Positions 1 through 6,239 are shown, counted from the first letter of the stretch. The stretch is DNA of 6,336 nucleotides from Gemmatimonadota bacterium (GCA_947457715.1 CANGXK010000164.1:1-6336); one strand, 5' to 3'. Notes: generated from the letters alone by a model not told the origin. Numbers and translations are program-made.

Positions 1-350
1 GCGTCGACGGTGAGCGACACCACGCGCGCATCGAGCGCGAACAGCGCCGGCGACAGCACGCCATTGTCGGGCCCAACCAGATACCGACCTTCGCTGCACA
101 CCGCGATCGCCTCGCGCGACGTGCCGACACCGGGATCGACCACCACGAGATGCACGGTGGCCACCGGGAAACGGCGCCAGTAGCGCGCGACCGTAAGACG
201 CGCGAACGCCACATCCTGCGCCGGCACGTCATGCGTGAGATCGAGCAGCGGAATGCCGGGCGCCAGCGTGGTAAGGACGCCCTTCATTTCGGCGACGTAG
301 CCGTCGGCGGTGCCGAAGTCGGTGAGCAGCGTGATGGCGGGAGCGATCAT
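1..350 (-). CDS. SAM hydrolase / SAM hydroxide adenosyltransferase (DUF62 family), N-terminal part
   Basis: Partial gene, cut by the left window edge after 116 complete codons. The family uses water or hydroxide to cleave S-adenosyl-L-methionine to adenosine and methionine, in the cytoplasm; it is related to SAM-dependent chlorinases and fluorinases. Visible motifs are LLTDFG (8-13) followed by DGYVAEMKG (16-24), THDVP (39-43), VVDPGVGTSR (70-79) and GPDNG (93-97). Asp72 and Arg79 have the D-x6-R spacing of the Asp-Arg-His triad known for the hydrolase branch; the His would lie outside the window. The ATG at 350 is chosen because family homology begins within a few residues of it. It lies 13 bases after the MATE stop, so it is probably co-transcribed with the MATE gene, although no good Shine-Dalgarno sequence is seen in the gap. 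The family assignment is firm. The reaction (hydrolase rather than halogenase) is inferred from the D/R pair. Confidence 0.9.
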   Translation of the reverse strand, partial: MIAPAITLLTDFGTADGYVAEMKGVLTTLAPGIPLLDLTHDVPAQDVAFARLTVARYWRRFPVATVHLVVVDPGVGTSREAIAVCSEGRYLVGPDNGVLSPALFALDARVVSLTVD

Positions 351-363
351 GTCGTAACGTGCG

Positions 364-1731
364 CTACACCCGCACGCGACGCCATCGTCCACTGCCCCAC
401 AGCGCCGCCATCAATAGTCCGCGCGCCGCAGCGGTGAGCGCCAGCGTCCACCACAGTCCGCTGGTGCCCCACTGCGCAGCCGCCCATGCCCCGATCGGCA
501 GTCGCAGCACCGTGATCGTGCTCGAGCCGATCATCGGCCACAGTGTCCATCCGGCACCACCCATCGCACTTTCCAGCACGACCTCGGCGCCCAGAAACAG
601 CTGCGAGAACGCGGCAATACGCAGGTAGCGCGCCGCCTCGGCGATCACCGCGGGATCGGTGGAGAAGATCGCGGCGAAGTCTTCGGCGAAAAAGAACGAG
701 GCGGCAGCCATCACCGCACCGACGGCGCTCACGATACCGGCGGCGGTCCATCCCGCGCGCTCGGCGCGATCGGGATCGTCGGCACCCATACTTTGCCCCA
801 CGATCGCCGCCACCGCCGCACCCATGCCCACCGACACGACGTACACCACGCTCTCGATGCGGAAACCCAGGCCGAGCGCGGCCAGGGCCGGGGTGCCGAA
901 CTGCGTGGTGATACGCGTGAGCAGCACGTAGATCGCGCTGAATGCCACGCCCGTGAGCGCGGCCGGCGCGCCGACGCGGGCGATGCTCGCGATCACGTCC
1001 CAACGCGGCTTCGCCCATCGCAGCATGCTGCGCCGTTGCAGGATGATCACGCCGGCAATGCAGCCAAGTCCACGAGGTACGAGCGTGGCAAGCGCGGCGC
1101 CGCGGATGCCGAACGCGGGCACGGGGCCGAAGCCGCGAATGAGGATCGGGTCGAGCACGAGTCCGAACACCGTGGTGACCGCGAGGATGTACAGCGGCGT
1201 GCGTGTGTCGCCCTTGGCGCGGAAGGCGGCATCGACGGCGAAGAAGCCGAAGATGAGCGGCATGCCCAGCAGATAGGTGCCGAGGTATTCGCGGCCGATG
1301 GCGCTGACGTCGGCGCCGGTGTTCATGACGGCGAAGAGCCAGTGCAGCACGAATGGTGTAGCCAGTGCGATCGCGCCGCCCAGCAGCAGCGCGAGCACGA
1401 AGCCTTCACTGATCGTGCGCGCCGCTTCCGACGGGCGGCGCTCACCATGTCGTCGCGCGGCGATCGCATCGAGACCGATGCTGACCATCTCGCCAATCGA
1501 GATCACGAGCCAGATCCAGAAGATCGAACTCGTCGCGGCCGCGAGTGCATCGGGGCCGAGCGTGCGTCCGATCCAGTACGTGTCCACGTTGTGAAACGTG
1601 GTCATGAGCAGGTTCGCGACGACCGCCGGCAGCGCCACGCGGCGAATCGTGAGGGCTAACGGCTCCCCGACGAGTGCGCCGCGGGGCGCATCGACTTCAG
1701 CGTTCGATTCAGCTGCCGTAGATGCCGACAA
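364..1731 (-). CDS. MATE-family multidrug/cation antiporter
   Basis: Inner-membrane efflux protein of the MATE (NorM/DinF-like) family, expected to export cationic drugs or metabolites in exchange for Na+ or H+. From the proposed TTG start the protein is 455 aa, close to the usual ~450, with about twelve hydrophobic segments. Family features are the first helix leading into VDTYWIGRTLGP, and, in the second half, VGQSMGADDPDRAERAGW, the MATE loop usually written VGQNxGAxxPxRA. The reading frame stays open upstream to 1902, but that stretch reads across mrp and is Arg/Ser-rich nonsense. No ATG lies between the mrp stop and helix 1. The TTG at 1731, with GGAG four bases upstream, is therefore proposed as the start; it gives a 23-base overlap with mrp, consistent with translational coupling. 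A TTG at 1755 is an alternative, and a GTG just before helix 1 would be too short. The substrate cannot be read from the sequence. Confidence 0.88.
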   Translation of the reverse strand: MSASTAAESNAEVDAPRGALVGEPLALTIRRVALPAVVANLLMTTFHNVDTYWIGRTLGPDALAAATSSIFWIWLVISIGEMVSIGLDAIAARRHGERRPSEAARTISEGFVLALLLGGAIALATPFVLHWLFAVMNTGADVSAIGREYLGTYLLGMPLIFGFFAVDAAFRAKGDTRTPLYILAVTTVFGLVLDPILIRGFGPVPAFGIRGAALATLVPRGLGCIAGVIILQRRSMLRWAKPRWDVIASIARVGAPAALTGVAFSAIYVLLTRITTQFGTPALAALGLGFRIESVVYVVSVGMGAAVAAIVGQSMGADDPDRAERAGWTAAGIVSAVGAVMAAASFFFAEDFAAIFSTDPAVIAEAARYLRIAAFSQLFLGAEVVLESAMGGAGWTLWPMIGSSTITVLRLPIGAWAAAQWGTSGLWWTLALTAAARGLLMAALWGSGRWRRVRV

Positions 1732-2869
1732 GGCGCTCCACGACCCGCTGGGCAATCGCCTCGAGTTCCTTCGCGGCGCGCGACGTCGGCTCGGCGTCCA
1801 CGATCGGACGACCGGTGTCGCCGCCTTCCTGAATGCGCGGATCGAGCGGCACCTGTCCGATGAGCGGCAGGTTGCACTCTTCGGCCAACCGTGCGCCGCC
1901 ACCGGTGCCGAACACGGCGATCGGCTTGCCGGTTTCGGGGTTCTCGAAGTACGACATGTTTTCCACGATGCCGAGCACCGGCACGGCGGTGCGTTCGAAC
2001 ATCTTCACGCCGCGAAGCGCGTCACCGACGGACACCTGCTGCGGCGTGGTCACGATCACGGCGCCGTGCACCTGCGTGGCCTGCACGAGCGAGAGCTGCG
2101 CGTCGCCGGTGCCCGGCGGCATGTCGACCAGGAAGTAGTCGAGCTGTCCCCACGCCACGTCCTTCAGGAACTGCGTGAGGATCTTCATCACGATCGGGCC
2201 GCGCCAGATGGCCGGCTGTTCCTTCTCGATGAGGAAGCCGATTGACATCACCTTGATGCCGTAGGCCTCGAGCGGGATGATCTTCTCATCGACCACCGAG
2301 GGCGCGGCATCGACGCCGAGCATGAGCGGCAGATTGGGGCCGTAGATGTCGGCGTCCATGATGCCGACGCGCTTGCCCATTTTCGCGAGCGCGACGGCGA
2401 TGTTCACGGCCACGGTGCTCTTGCCCACACCGCCCTTGCCCGACGACACGGCAATGATGCGACCAAGCTGTGGATAGGCGACCGGCTCGGGGACCTTGGG
2501 CGGCGCCTTGGGGGCGGAATCCATGACGGGGAGGGCGCGTCCCATGCCGCCCGTGGCTGGTGCTTGCGGCTGGTTCATGGCTGGCGGTGCGGCCGTCGGC
2601 GCGCGGCGCGCCGGCGTGGGTTCAGTTTGCGCGGGGTCGCGCACATCAACGCGGACATCGGTCACGCCCGTGAGCGCCTCGATGGCCTGGCGGACGTCGC
2701 GCACGAGCGTGGCGTCGTCATCGGCGGCGAGCAGGAGCGTGAGGCGCACCTTGCCGTCGACCGTGGTGGCGATATCCCGCACCATTTCGGCGGCCATGAC
2801 ATCGGCGCCGGTACGGGGGTTGCGGACCGCGGCGAGGGCGCCGGTGATCCGCTCCATGAGAGGCTGCAT
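1709..2869 (-). CDS. mrp: Mrp/ApbC-family P-loop ATPase (Fe-S carrier homologue) lacking CxxC
   Basis: A 386-aa cytoplasmic protein of the Mrp/NBP35 family, which in other bacteria binds and transfers Fe-S clusters. Order: an N-terminal MIP18/DUF59-like domain (about 5-77), a Pro/Ala-rich linker (about 78-131), then the MinD/ParA-like ATPase domain. The deviant Walker A is GKGGVGKST (144-152), followed by DADIYGPN (172-179), IWRGP (221-225) and VDMPPGTGD (248-256). Two family cysteine motifs are absent: the CP usually found in the DUF59 domain reads AADDDAT (48-54), and the C-terminal CxxC after ENMSYF reads ENPETG (309-314). The only cysteine is Cys332. The ATG at 2869 is chosen because an in-frame TAA lies at 2893-2891; an ATG at 2857 is also possible. 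No Shine-Dalgarno sits at normal distance. The gene heads the minus-strand mrp-MATE-SAM hydrolase run. The family is certain; a cluster-carrier role is doubtful. Confidence 0.95.
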   Translation of the reverse strand: MQPLMERITGALAAVRNPRTGADVMAAEMVRDIATTVDGKVRLTLLLAADDDATLVRDVRQAIEALTGVTDVRVDVRDPAQTEPTPARRAPTAAPPAMNQPQAPATGGMGRALPVMDSAPKAPPKVPEPVAYPQLGRIIAVSSGKGGVGKSTVAVNIAVALAKMGKRVGIMDADIYGPNLPLMLGVDAAPSVVDEKIIPLEAYGIKVMSIGFLIEKEQPAIWRGPIVMKILTQFLKDVAWGQLDYFLVDMPPGTGDAQLSLVQATQVHGAVIVTTPQQVSVGDALRGVKMFERTAVPVLGIVENMSYFENPETGKPIAVFGTGGGARLAEECNLPLIGQVPLDPRIQEGGDTGRPIVDAEPTSRAAKELEAIAQRVVERLVGIYGS

Positions 2870-2884
2870 CGGAGAGTCGGGTTG

Positions 2885-2904
2885 TCGGGATTACTACCTC
2901 CCGA
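2885..2904 (-). promoter_or_regulatory. Hairpin enclosing an SD-like GGGAGG in the mrp leader
   Basis: On the minus strand TCGGGA and TCCCGA form a perfect 6-bp stem with an 8-base loop, GGTAGTAA. The SD-like GGGAGG spans the stem/loop border (2902-2897), but it is 27 bases upstream of the mrp ATG at 2869, too far for normal initiation, and no start codon follows at the right distance. It could be a leader structure or a chance match; if the weak promoter at 2933-2905 is used, the transcript would start close to this point. Confidence 0.3.
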
Positions 2905-2995
2905 AAAGTAGGCGCCTTGGCGGAGCCCTCCAAGCGGGGAATTGACGTTCCCGACGGCCGGCCGGCGGTGGAATGGCCATGCCCGCACGAATCGG

Positions 2996-3027
2996 GTGAC
3001 AGTGCGCTGACGCGGCGGTGCTATGGT
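2996..3027 (+). promoter_or_regulatory. Candidate sigma70-type promoter for the secreted-protein cassette
   Basis: An extended -10-like TG-C-TATGGT lies at 3019-3027 (TATGGT matches TATAAT at four positions). A -35-like GTGACA lies at 2996-3001, but the spacing to TATGGT is 20 bases, longer than ideal; activity would then rely on the TGn extension. The predicted start near 3033-3035 gives a leader of about 80 bases before the ATG at 3114. Pattern match only. Confidence 0.35.
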
Positions 3028-3032
3028 GGCCC

Positions 3033-3069
3033 CGTCGCGCGGATCCGGGCCGCCGCGACCGGCGCGACG
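3033..3069 (+). repeat. Inverted repeat in the predicted 5' leader of the cassette
   Basis: CGTCGCGC (3033-3040) and GCGCGACG (3062-3069) are perfect 8-base complements around a 21-base loop, almost all G-C pairs. The stem begins at the predicted transcription start and ends about 35 bases before the GAGG ribosome-binding site (3104-3107). It could stabilise or tune the leader RNA, but at this GC content a chance origin is plausible. Confidence 0.35.
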
Positions 3070-3113
3070 CACTCCGCGGCGCGCCACTTCACGGATAGAT
3101 CCCGAGGTTTGTC

Positions 3114-3500
3114 ATGATGATGACCATTCCCCGCGCCGCCTTCGGCGTGTTCGCGTTGCTGTTCACGGTGGCCACAGTCGATGTGTCGCGCGCGATGGCG
3201 CAGACGACGACCGTGACGTCGACGGCGTGCACCATGGGCACGCTCACGCCGTGCGGCACGCAACCGATCACCACCTGCGAAACGTCCATTCAGTTCAATC
3301 TCAACGTGTTCATGCAGACCGGCGGGTTCACCGTGACCCAGACGAATTGTGTCGCGGGCTACAAGACGCTGTACAAGGACCGGACGTCCAGCACGACCGG
3401 GACGTCCACCGCTGGCCCCTTCAAGACCTGCAGCGCCACGACGACCAGCGGCTCGTCGGATGACGGTTTCGAAGAGAACATCGAGCTTTGCGAAGACTGA
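3114..3500 (+). CDS. Small secreted Thr-rich six-cysteine protein, unknown function
   Basis: Not recognised as a named family. The 128-aa product has a clear signal peptide: a hydrophobic core at about 9-22 and a probable cut after AMA (27-29), leaving a mature protein of about 99 aa starting at Gln30. The mature part has six cysteines (39, 47, 55, 79, 106, 126), enough for three disulfides in an oxidising compartment, and 26 threonines. The C-terminus is acidic (DDGFEEN, 116-122). The start at 3114 is the first of three consecutive ATGs and is preceded by GAGG at 3104-3107 with six bases of spacing. Its TGA shares a base with the ATG of the next gene (TGATG), so the two are translationally coupled. 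Position beside a six-bladed propeller resembles the small NVEALA-type secreted proteins of Bacteroidota, but no NVEALA motif is present; any link is inference. Confidence 0.8.
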   Translation: MMMTIPRAAFGVFALLFTVATVDVSRAMAQTTTVTSTACTMGTLTPCGTQPITTCETSIQFNLNVFMQTGGFTVTQTNCVAGYKTLYKDRTSSTTGTSTAGPFKTCSATTTSGSSDDGFEENIELCED

Positions 3501-4090
3501 TGCCTCGCGCCCTGACCCTCCTGCACTGGGTGGTCGCGGGGCTTGTGCTCTCGCTCGCCGGCGTCGGATACGACGTCGCGCGAGCGAGGCCGCAACGCAC
3601 GCTGCCCGACGCGATGCGCTCCGTCGCGAGGTTGGCGGCGCCGACGCCGCCACCGGCCGTAGCGGCCCGCGCGCCGGCCGCCGCGCCCGCGCAAACGGCC
3701 GTGCAAACGGCCGCGCAAACGGCCGTGCAAGCCGCCGTCCTCCTTCAACGCACCGACTGTTCCGGCAATCTCCGCATGCTGCATGTGCTGCATCGTGGCA
3801 CCACCCGGCGGCACCTCCAACTCGCCGTCATCTGGTATGTCGGCCCCGTGTCCGACTCGTCGGCCATCCGGGCAGAGCTGCCGGCGTGGACGGCCACCGT
3901 CCCGCTTCGCGCCGCACCGTCGGCCGTCGTGCGGCAATTCGCGTCGCTTGGGCACACCACCACCCCCGCACTGCTCGTGCTCGATCAGGAAGGGCGCGTG
4001 CGCTTCATGACGCAGAGCCCCGGCTCGTCACGCGAAGTGGCCGGTCTCCGGCGCATCATCGAAGGACTCACCTGGATCGAGGAACTCTGA
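3500..4090 (+). CDS. Membrane-anchored thioredoxin-fold-like protein with a single Cys
   Basis: 196 aa. An N-terminal hydrophobic helix (about 7-22) acts as anchor or uncleaved signal, followed by a Pro/Ala-rich linker (about 47-80) containing a short AQTAVQTA repeat. The remainder looks like a thioredoxin fold: a strand at 79-83 leading to TDCSGNL (85-91), a helix, a strand LQLAVIWYVG (106-115), then TTTPALLVLDQEGRVRFM (153-170), in which Pro156 sits where the cis-Pro of thioredoxins falls and the next two strands follow. Cys87 is the only cysteine, and the redox position reads CSGN instead of CxxC, so a classical dithiol reductase is unlikely. The ATG at 3500 overlaps the previous stop; a TTG at 3488 would add four residues. 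The next gene begins directly after its TGA. The fold is inferred by eye, not by profile search; the function is unknown. Confidence 0.75.
   Translation: MPRALTLLHWVVAGLVLSLAGVGYDVARARPQRTLPDAMRSVARLAAPTPPPAVAARAPAAAPAQTAVQTAAQTAVQAAVLLQRTDCSGNLRMLHVLHRGTTRRHLQLAVIWYVGPVSDSSAIRAELPAWTATVPLRAAPSAVVRQFASLGHTTTPALLVLDQEGRVRFMTQSPGSSREVAGLRRIIEGLTWIEEL
3691..3738 (+). repeat. 12-bp tandem repeat, four copies, inside the linker of the thioredoxin-like gene
   Basis: Four consecutive 12-base units begin at 3691, 3703, 3715 and 3727. The first three read GCAAACGGCCGY; the last is diverged (GCAAGCCGCCGT). They encode the QTAV/QTAA repeats at about residues 65-80 between the membrane helix and the thioredoxin-like domain. 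A multiple of three keeps the frame, so copy number could change linker length between strains. Confidence 0.85.
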
Positions 4091-5179
4091 ATGCCCGTCT
4101 CGCGCCGCGACCTCCCCGCGATCCTTGTCGCCCTTTTCGTCAGTGTCCAGAGCAGCGTCACCGGCGTCCATGCGCAGCGGGCGCCGACGATTCGTCGATT
4201 CCACACGGATTCCTTTTACATCCGCGAGTGGGTGCGCGGTGGCCCCAAGGAGCCGGATCTGCTGGTCGAGCCCCGGGCCATCGCCGTGACCGAGCACGCG
4301 GTCGTCGTGCTCGATCCGGGTACGCGCGAAGTGCACGCGTTCGATCTGACGTCGGGGGCGACGCGCTTCGTGCTCAAAGCCACCGGCGAAGGTCCCGGCG
4401 AATTCAAACGCCCCATGCACATCGCCGCCACCGCAAGTCTGGTCGGGGTTCTCGACGCGGCCACCAGTCGACTCACCGTGTACTCGGACTCCGGACGATT
4501 CCTATGGACTACCCACGTGCCCGATGGCCCGATGGTAGAGGCCCTGTGTCTCCTGCCTCGTGGCGTCCTCCGCGTGAAGTATCTGGGCGCCATGAACGCC
4601 ATCGCCAGGATCGACAGCAGCGGACGAACCGTTGCACGCACGTCGCTGCCCGTGGCCCCGGCTCTGCAGAAGGCACCGTCATTCGCCAACTCCGCCTACA
4701 TCGCCGACCAGTGCGCCGGTGAGTCGATGGCGGTCGCCCCGTTCTTCGGCGGCGCCTGGTACAGCATCGCGTCGAACGGCGCGGCTAGGCGATTCGCGTA
4801 CATCGAGGCAGGCGACGAGGCCGTCGTGACCACGAAGCAGCGTCGGCTCGAACGGACGGCCAAGCACGTCACGACGCAGACCACCATGACCGCCGACATC
4901 AGCCCGATCACGCGGGGGGCAATGCAGCGTGGCGACACCGTCATCGTCGAGGCGGGAGCGACCAGGCACCATCCACATCAGCTCCTCGACTACTACCGTG
5001 CCAGCGACGGGGCGTATCTCTACTCGCGCCGCCTGCCCTTCACGCCGACCGCCCTCGCTATTGCACCAAACGGTCGGATTTTCGCGACGTCCATCGGCAC
5101 CGAGACCTCATTGGTGGTGTCACTGGAGACCACCACCCTCTCACCGCGTGAGTTCGCCAGACAGAAGATCCGAAGATAG
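4091..5179 (+). CDS. Secreted six-bladed beta-propeller protein (NHL/BF3164-like)
   Basis: 362 aa with an N-terminal signal peptide (hydrophobic 9-19, probable cut after VHA at 26-28). The mature part has the rhythm of a six-bladed propeller: PRAIAVTEHAVVVLDPGTREVHAFD (61-85), then the hallmark GEGPGEF (99-105) and RPMHIA (107-112), a second blade ending with LTVYSDSGRF (128-137), less regular middle blades, and a closing blade with LLDYYRASDGAYLYSRRL (298-315) and TALAIAPNGRIFATS (320-334). Such proteins occur in the periplasm or on the surface; most are uncharacterised and are thought to bind proteins or glycans. The ATG directly follows the previous stop (TGAATG), with GAGGA seven bases upstream, so translation is probably coupled. 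There are only two cysteines and no lipobox. Fold confidence is good; no ligand or partner can be named. Confidence 0.85.
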   Translation: MPVSRRDLPAILVALFVSVQSSVTGVHAQRAPTIRRFHTDSFYIREWVRGGPKEPDLLVEPRAIAVTEHAVVVLDPGTREVHAFDLTSGATRFVLKATGEGPGEFKRPMHIAATASLVGVLDAATSRLTVYSDSGRFLWTTHVPDGPMVEALCLLPRGVLRVKYLGAMNAIARIDSSGRTVARTSLPVAPALQKAPSFANSAYIADQCAGESMAVAPFFGGAWYSIASNGAARRFAYIEAGDEAVVTTKQRRLERTAKHVTTQTTMTADISPITRGAMQRGDTVIVEAGATRHHPHQLLDYYRASDGAYLYSRRLPFTPTALAIAPNGRIFATSIGTETSLVVSLETTTLSPREFARQKIRR

Positions 5180-5197
5180 CGGGCGGCGCTTGCCCGC
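5179..5197. terminator. GC hairpin between convergent genes, possible bidirectional terminator
   Basis: GCGGGC (5179-5184) pairs perfectly with GCCCGC (5192-5197) around a seven-base loop. It begins at the last base of the propeller stop codon and lies 13 bases before the convergent nrnA-like stop at 5211, where a shared terminator is expected. There is no T-run on either strand, so it is not a textbook intrinsic terminator. Confidence 0.45.
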
Positions 5198-5210
5198 GAT
5201 CAGACGTGCC

Positions 5211-6239
5211 TCACGCCATTTCCCCGCCCGCGAGAAACGCCCGTGCATCCGCCACCACCTGCTCCTGCACCGCCTCGAGATTCCCCGTCAGCAAGGCGCC
5301 CGACGCTTTCGCATGACCACCACCGCCGTAGCGACGCGCGAATTGCTGCACGTCCACCGACCCGGTACTGCGGAACGACACCTTCACCTTGCCGTGCCCG
5401 AGATCGCGGAAAAACATCGCCAGGCGCGTGCCCGTAATCGATCGCGGATGTTCCACGATGCCATCGAGTTCTTCGCTGGTGATATCGAAGCGTTCCATCG
5501 CCCCCGCGGCCACTGAGATGTAGGACAGGCCGATCTCGGGCTCGGCATGCAAGGTGGACAAGGCCTCGCGCAACAGTTGCAGGCGCCCCACGCTCACCTG
5601 CGCGTAGATGCGGCGATACATCTCCTCGGGGTTCACGCCGGCCGTCAGCAGGGCGGCCGCGATGGAGTGTGCCCTCGGCGACGTGTTACTGAAGCGGAAG
5701 CTGCCCGTGTCCGTCAGGATCGCCGCGTACAGCGACTGCGCCACTGCGGGCGTGACATCGAGACCGAGCGTCATCGCGATGTCGAACACCAACTCGCCGG
5801 TGGCACAAGCGCCCGTGTCGGCCACGGCGATCCGTCCAACCGGCTCGTCGCCGGCCACGTGGTGATCCACCACCGAAATCGGCACCGTCAGCGAACGCAC
5901 CGTGTCGGCGAGTCGGCCGAGCCGGCGCACGTCGTTGATGTCGAGCACGATCAGGGCATCGATGCCGTCGAGTGCGGCAGCGCCACGCGCGCTGGCCTCC
6001 TCAATGTCATCACCAAGGAGGAAATTGAACATCGACGGCCAGGGCGTCGGATTGACGATCCGGGCGTGAATGCCCCGCTGCGCCAGCAAGCGAGCCAGGG
6101 CCGTTTCCGAGCCACACCCGTCGCCGTCAGAATTGATGTGCGTCGAGAGCGCCACGGTCATCCCGGGACGCAACGTTGCGAACCACGTGGTGATCGCGTC
6201 GCGTCGCGCGGCCGAGGCTGTCAGCACTCCATCGGTCAC
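5211..6239 (-). CDS. nrnA: NrnA-like DHH/DHHA1 phosphoesterase (oligoribonuclease / pAp phosphatase)
   Basis: 342 aa from the proposed GTG start, close to the usual 310-340. Members degrade 2-5-nt RNAs and/or dephosphorylate pAp in the cytoplasm using two metal ions. Catalytic motifs: HINSDGD (34-40, giving His34, Asp38, Asp40), VLDIND (98-103, Asp100), VVDHH (123-127), and TDTGSFRFS (176-184, Asp177). The DHHA1 substrate-binding domain ends with YGGGGHAKASG (304-314). All key residues are intact. The frame is open upstream to 6326, but that part reads across the permease gene. The GTG at 6239 overlaps the permease TGA as GTGA, a typical four-base coupling, with AAGGG about a dozen bases upstream and family homology beginning soon after. 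Which of the two activities dominates cannot be told from sequence. Confidence 0.93.
   Translation of the reverse strand: MTDGVLTASAARRDAITTWFATLRPGMTVALSTHINSDGDGCGSETALARLLAQRGIHARIVNPTPWPSMFNFLLGDDIEEASARGAAALDGIDALIVLDINDVRRLGRLADTVRSLTVPISVVDHHVAGDEPVGRIAVADTGACATGELVFDIAMTLGLDVTPAVAQSLYAAILTDTGSFRFSNTSPRAHSIAAALLTAGVNPEEMYRRIYAQVSVGRLQLLREALSTLHAEPEIGLSYISVAAGAMERFDITSEELDGIVEHPRSITGTRLAMFFRDLGHGKVKVSFRSTGSVDVQQFARRYGGGGHAKASGALLTGNLEAVQEQVVADARAFLAGGEMA

Larger units (their letters stand above)
2870..3113. promoter_or_regulatory. Divergent intergenic region between mrp and the secreted-protein cassette
   Basis: These 244 bases separate two divergent transcription units, so both promoters should lie here. 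For mrp (minus strand) a weak match TTGGAG-17-TACTTT lies at 2933-2905. For the plus strand, an extended -10-like element lies near 3019-3027. The region also holds a 6-bp hairpin (2885-2904), a CTTGG/CCAAG inverted repeat (2916-2934), the GGCCGGCC palindrome (2957-2964) and a longer GC stem at 3033-3069. A plus-strand open frame of 66 codons crosses it but looks non-coding. No RNA gene or known riboswitch consensus was recognised. Confidence 0.5.

Noticed and set aside
1..350. Possibility that the DUF62 gene is a halogenase (SAM chlorinase/fluorinase)
   Set aside because: The VVDPGVGTSR segment has the Asp and Arg spacing of the hydroxide-using branch, and there is no natural-product gene context; the rest of the active site is outside the window.
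793..1659. Open frame of 288 codons on the plus strand, antisense to the MATE gene
   Set aside because: The translation is rich in Arg, His, Asp and Glu with no hydrophobic core or recognisable motif, and it mirrors the codon bias of the MATE gene on the other strand.
1732..1902. Extended N-terminus of the MATE gene from the ATG at 1902
   Set aside because: The extra residues lie wholly within mrp and are a low-complexity Arg/Ser-rich string unlike any MATE N-terminus.
2917..3117. 66-codon plus-strand frame in the divergent intergenic region
   Set aside because: No ribosome-binding site, no family resemblance, and it overlaps the likely promoters and the start of the secreted-protein gene.
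3349..4722. Open frame of 457 codons on the plus strand spanning parts of three cassette genes
   Set aside because: It reads through three genes that each have signal peptides or fold motifs and good junctions in other frames; its translation is dominated by Arg, Pro and Ala, as expected of an out-of-frame read in GC-rich DNA.
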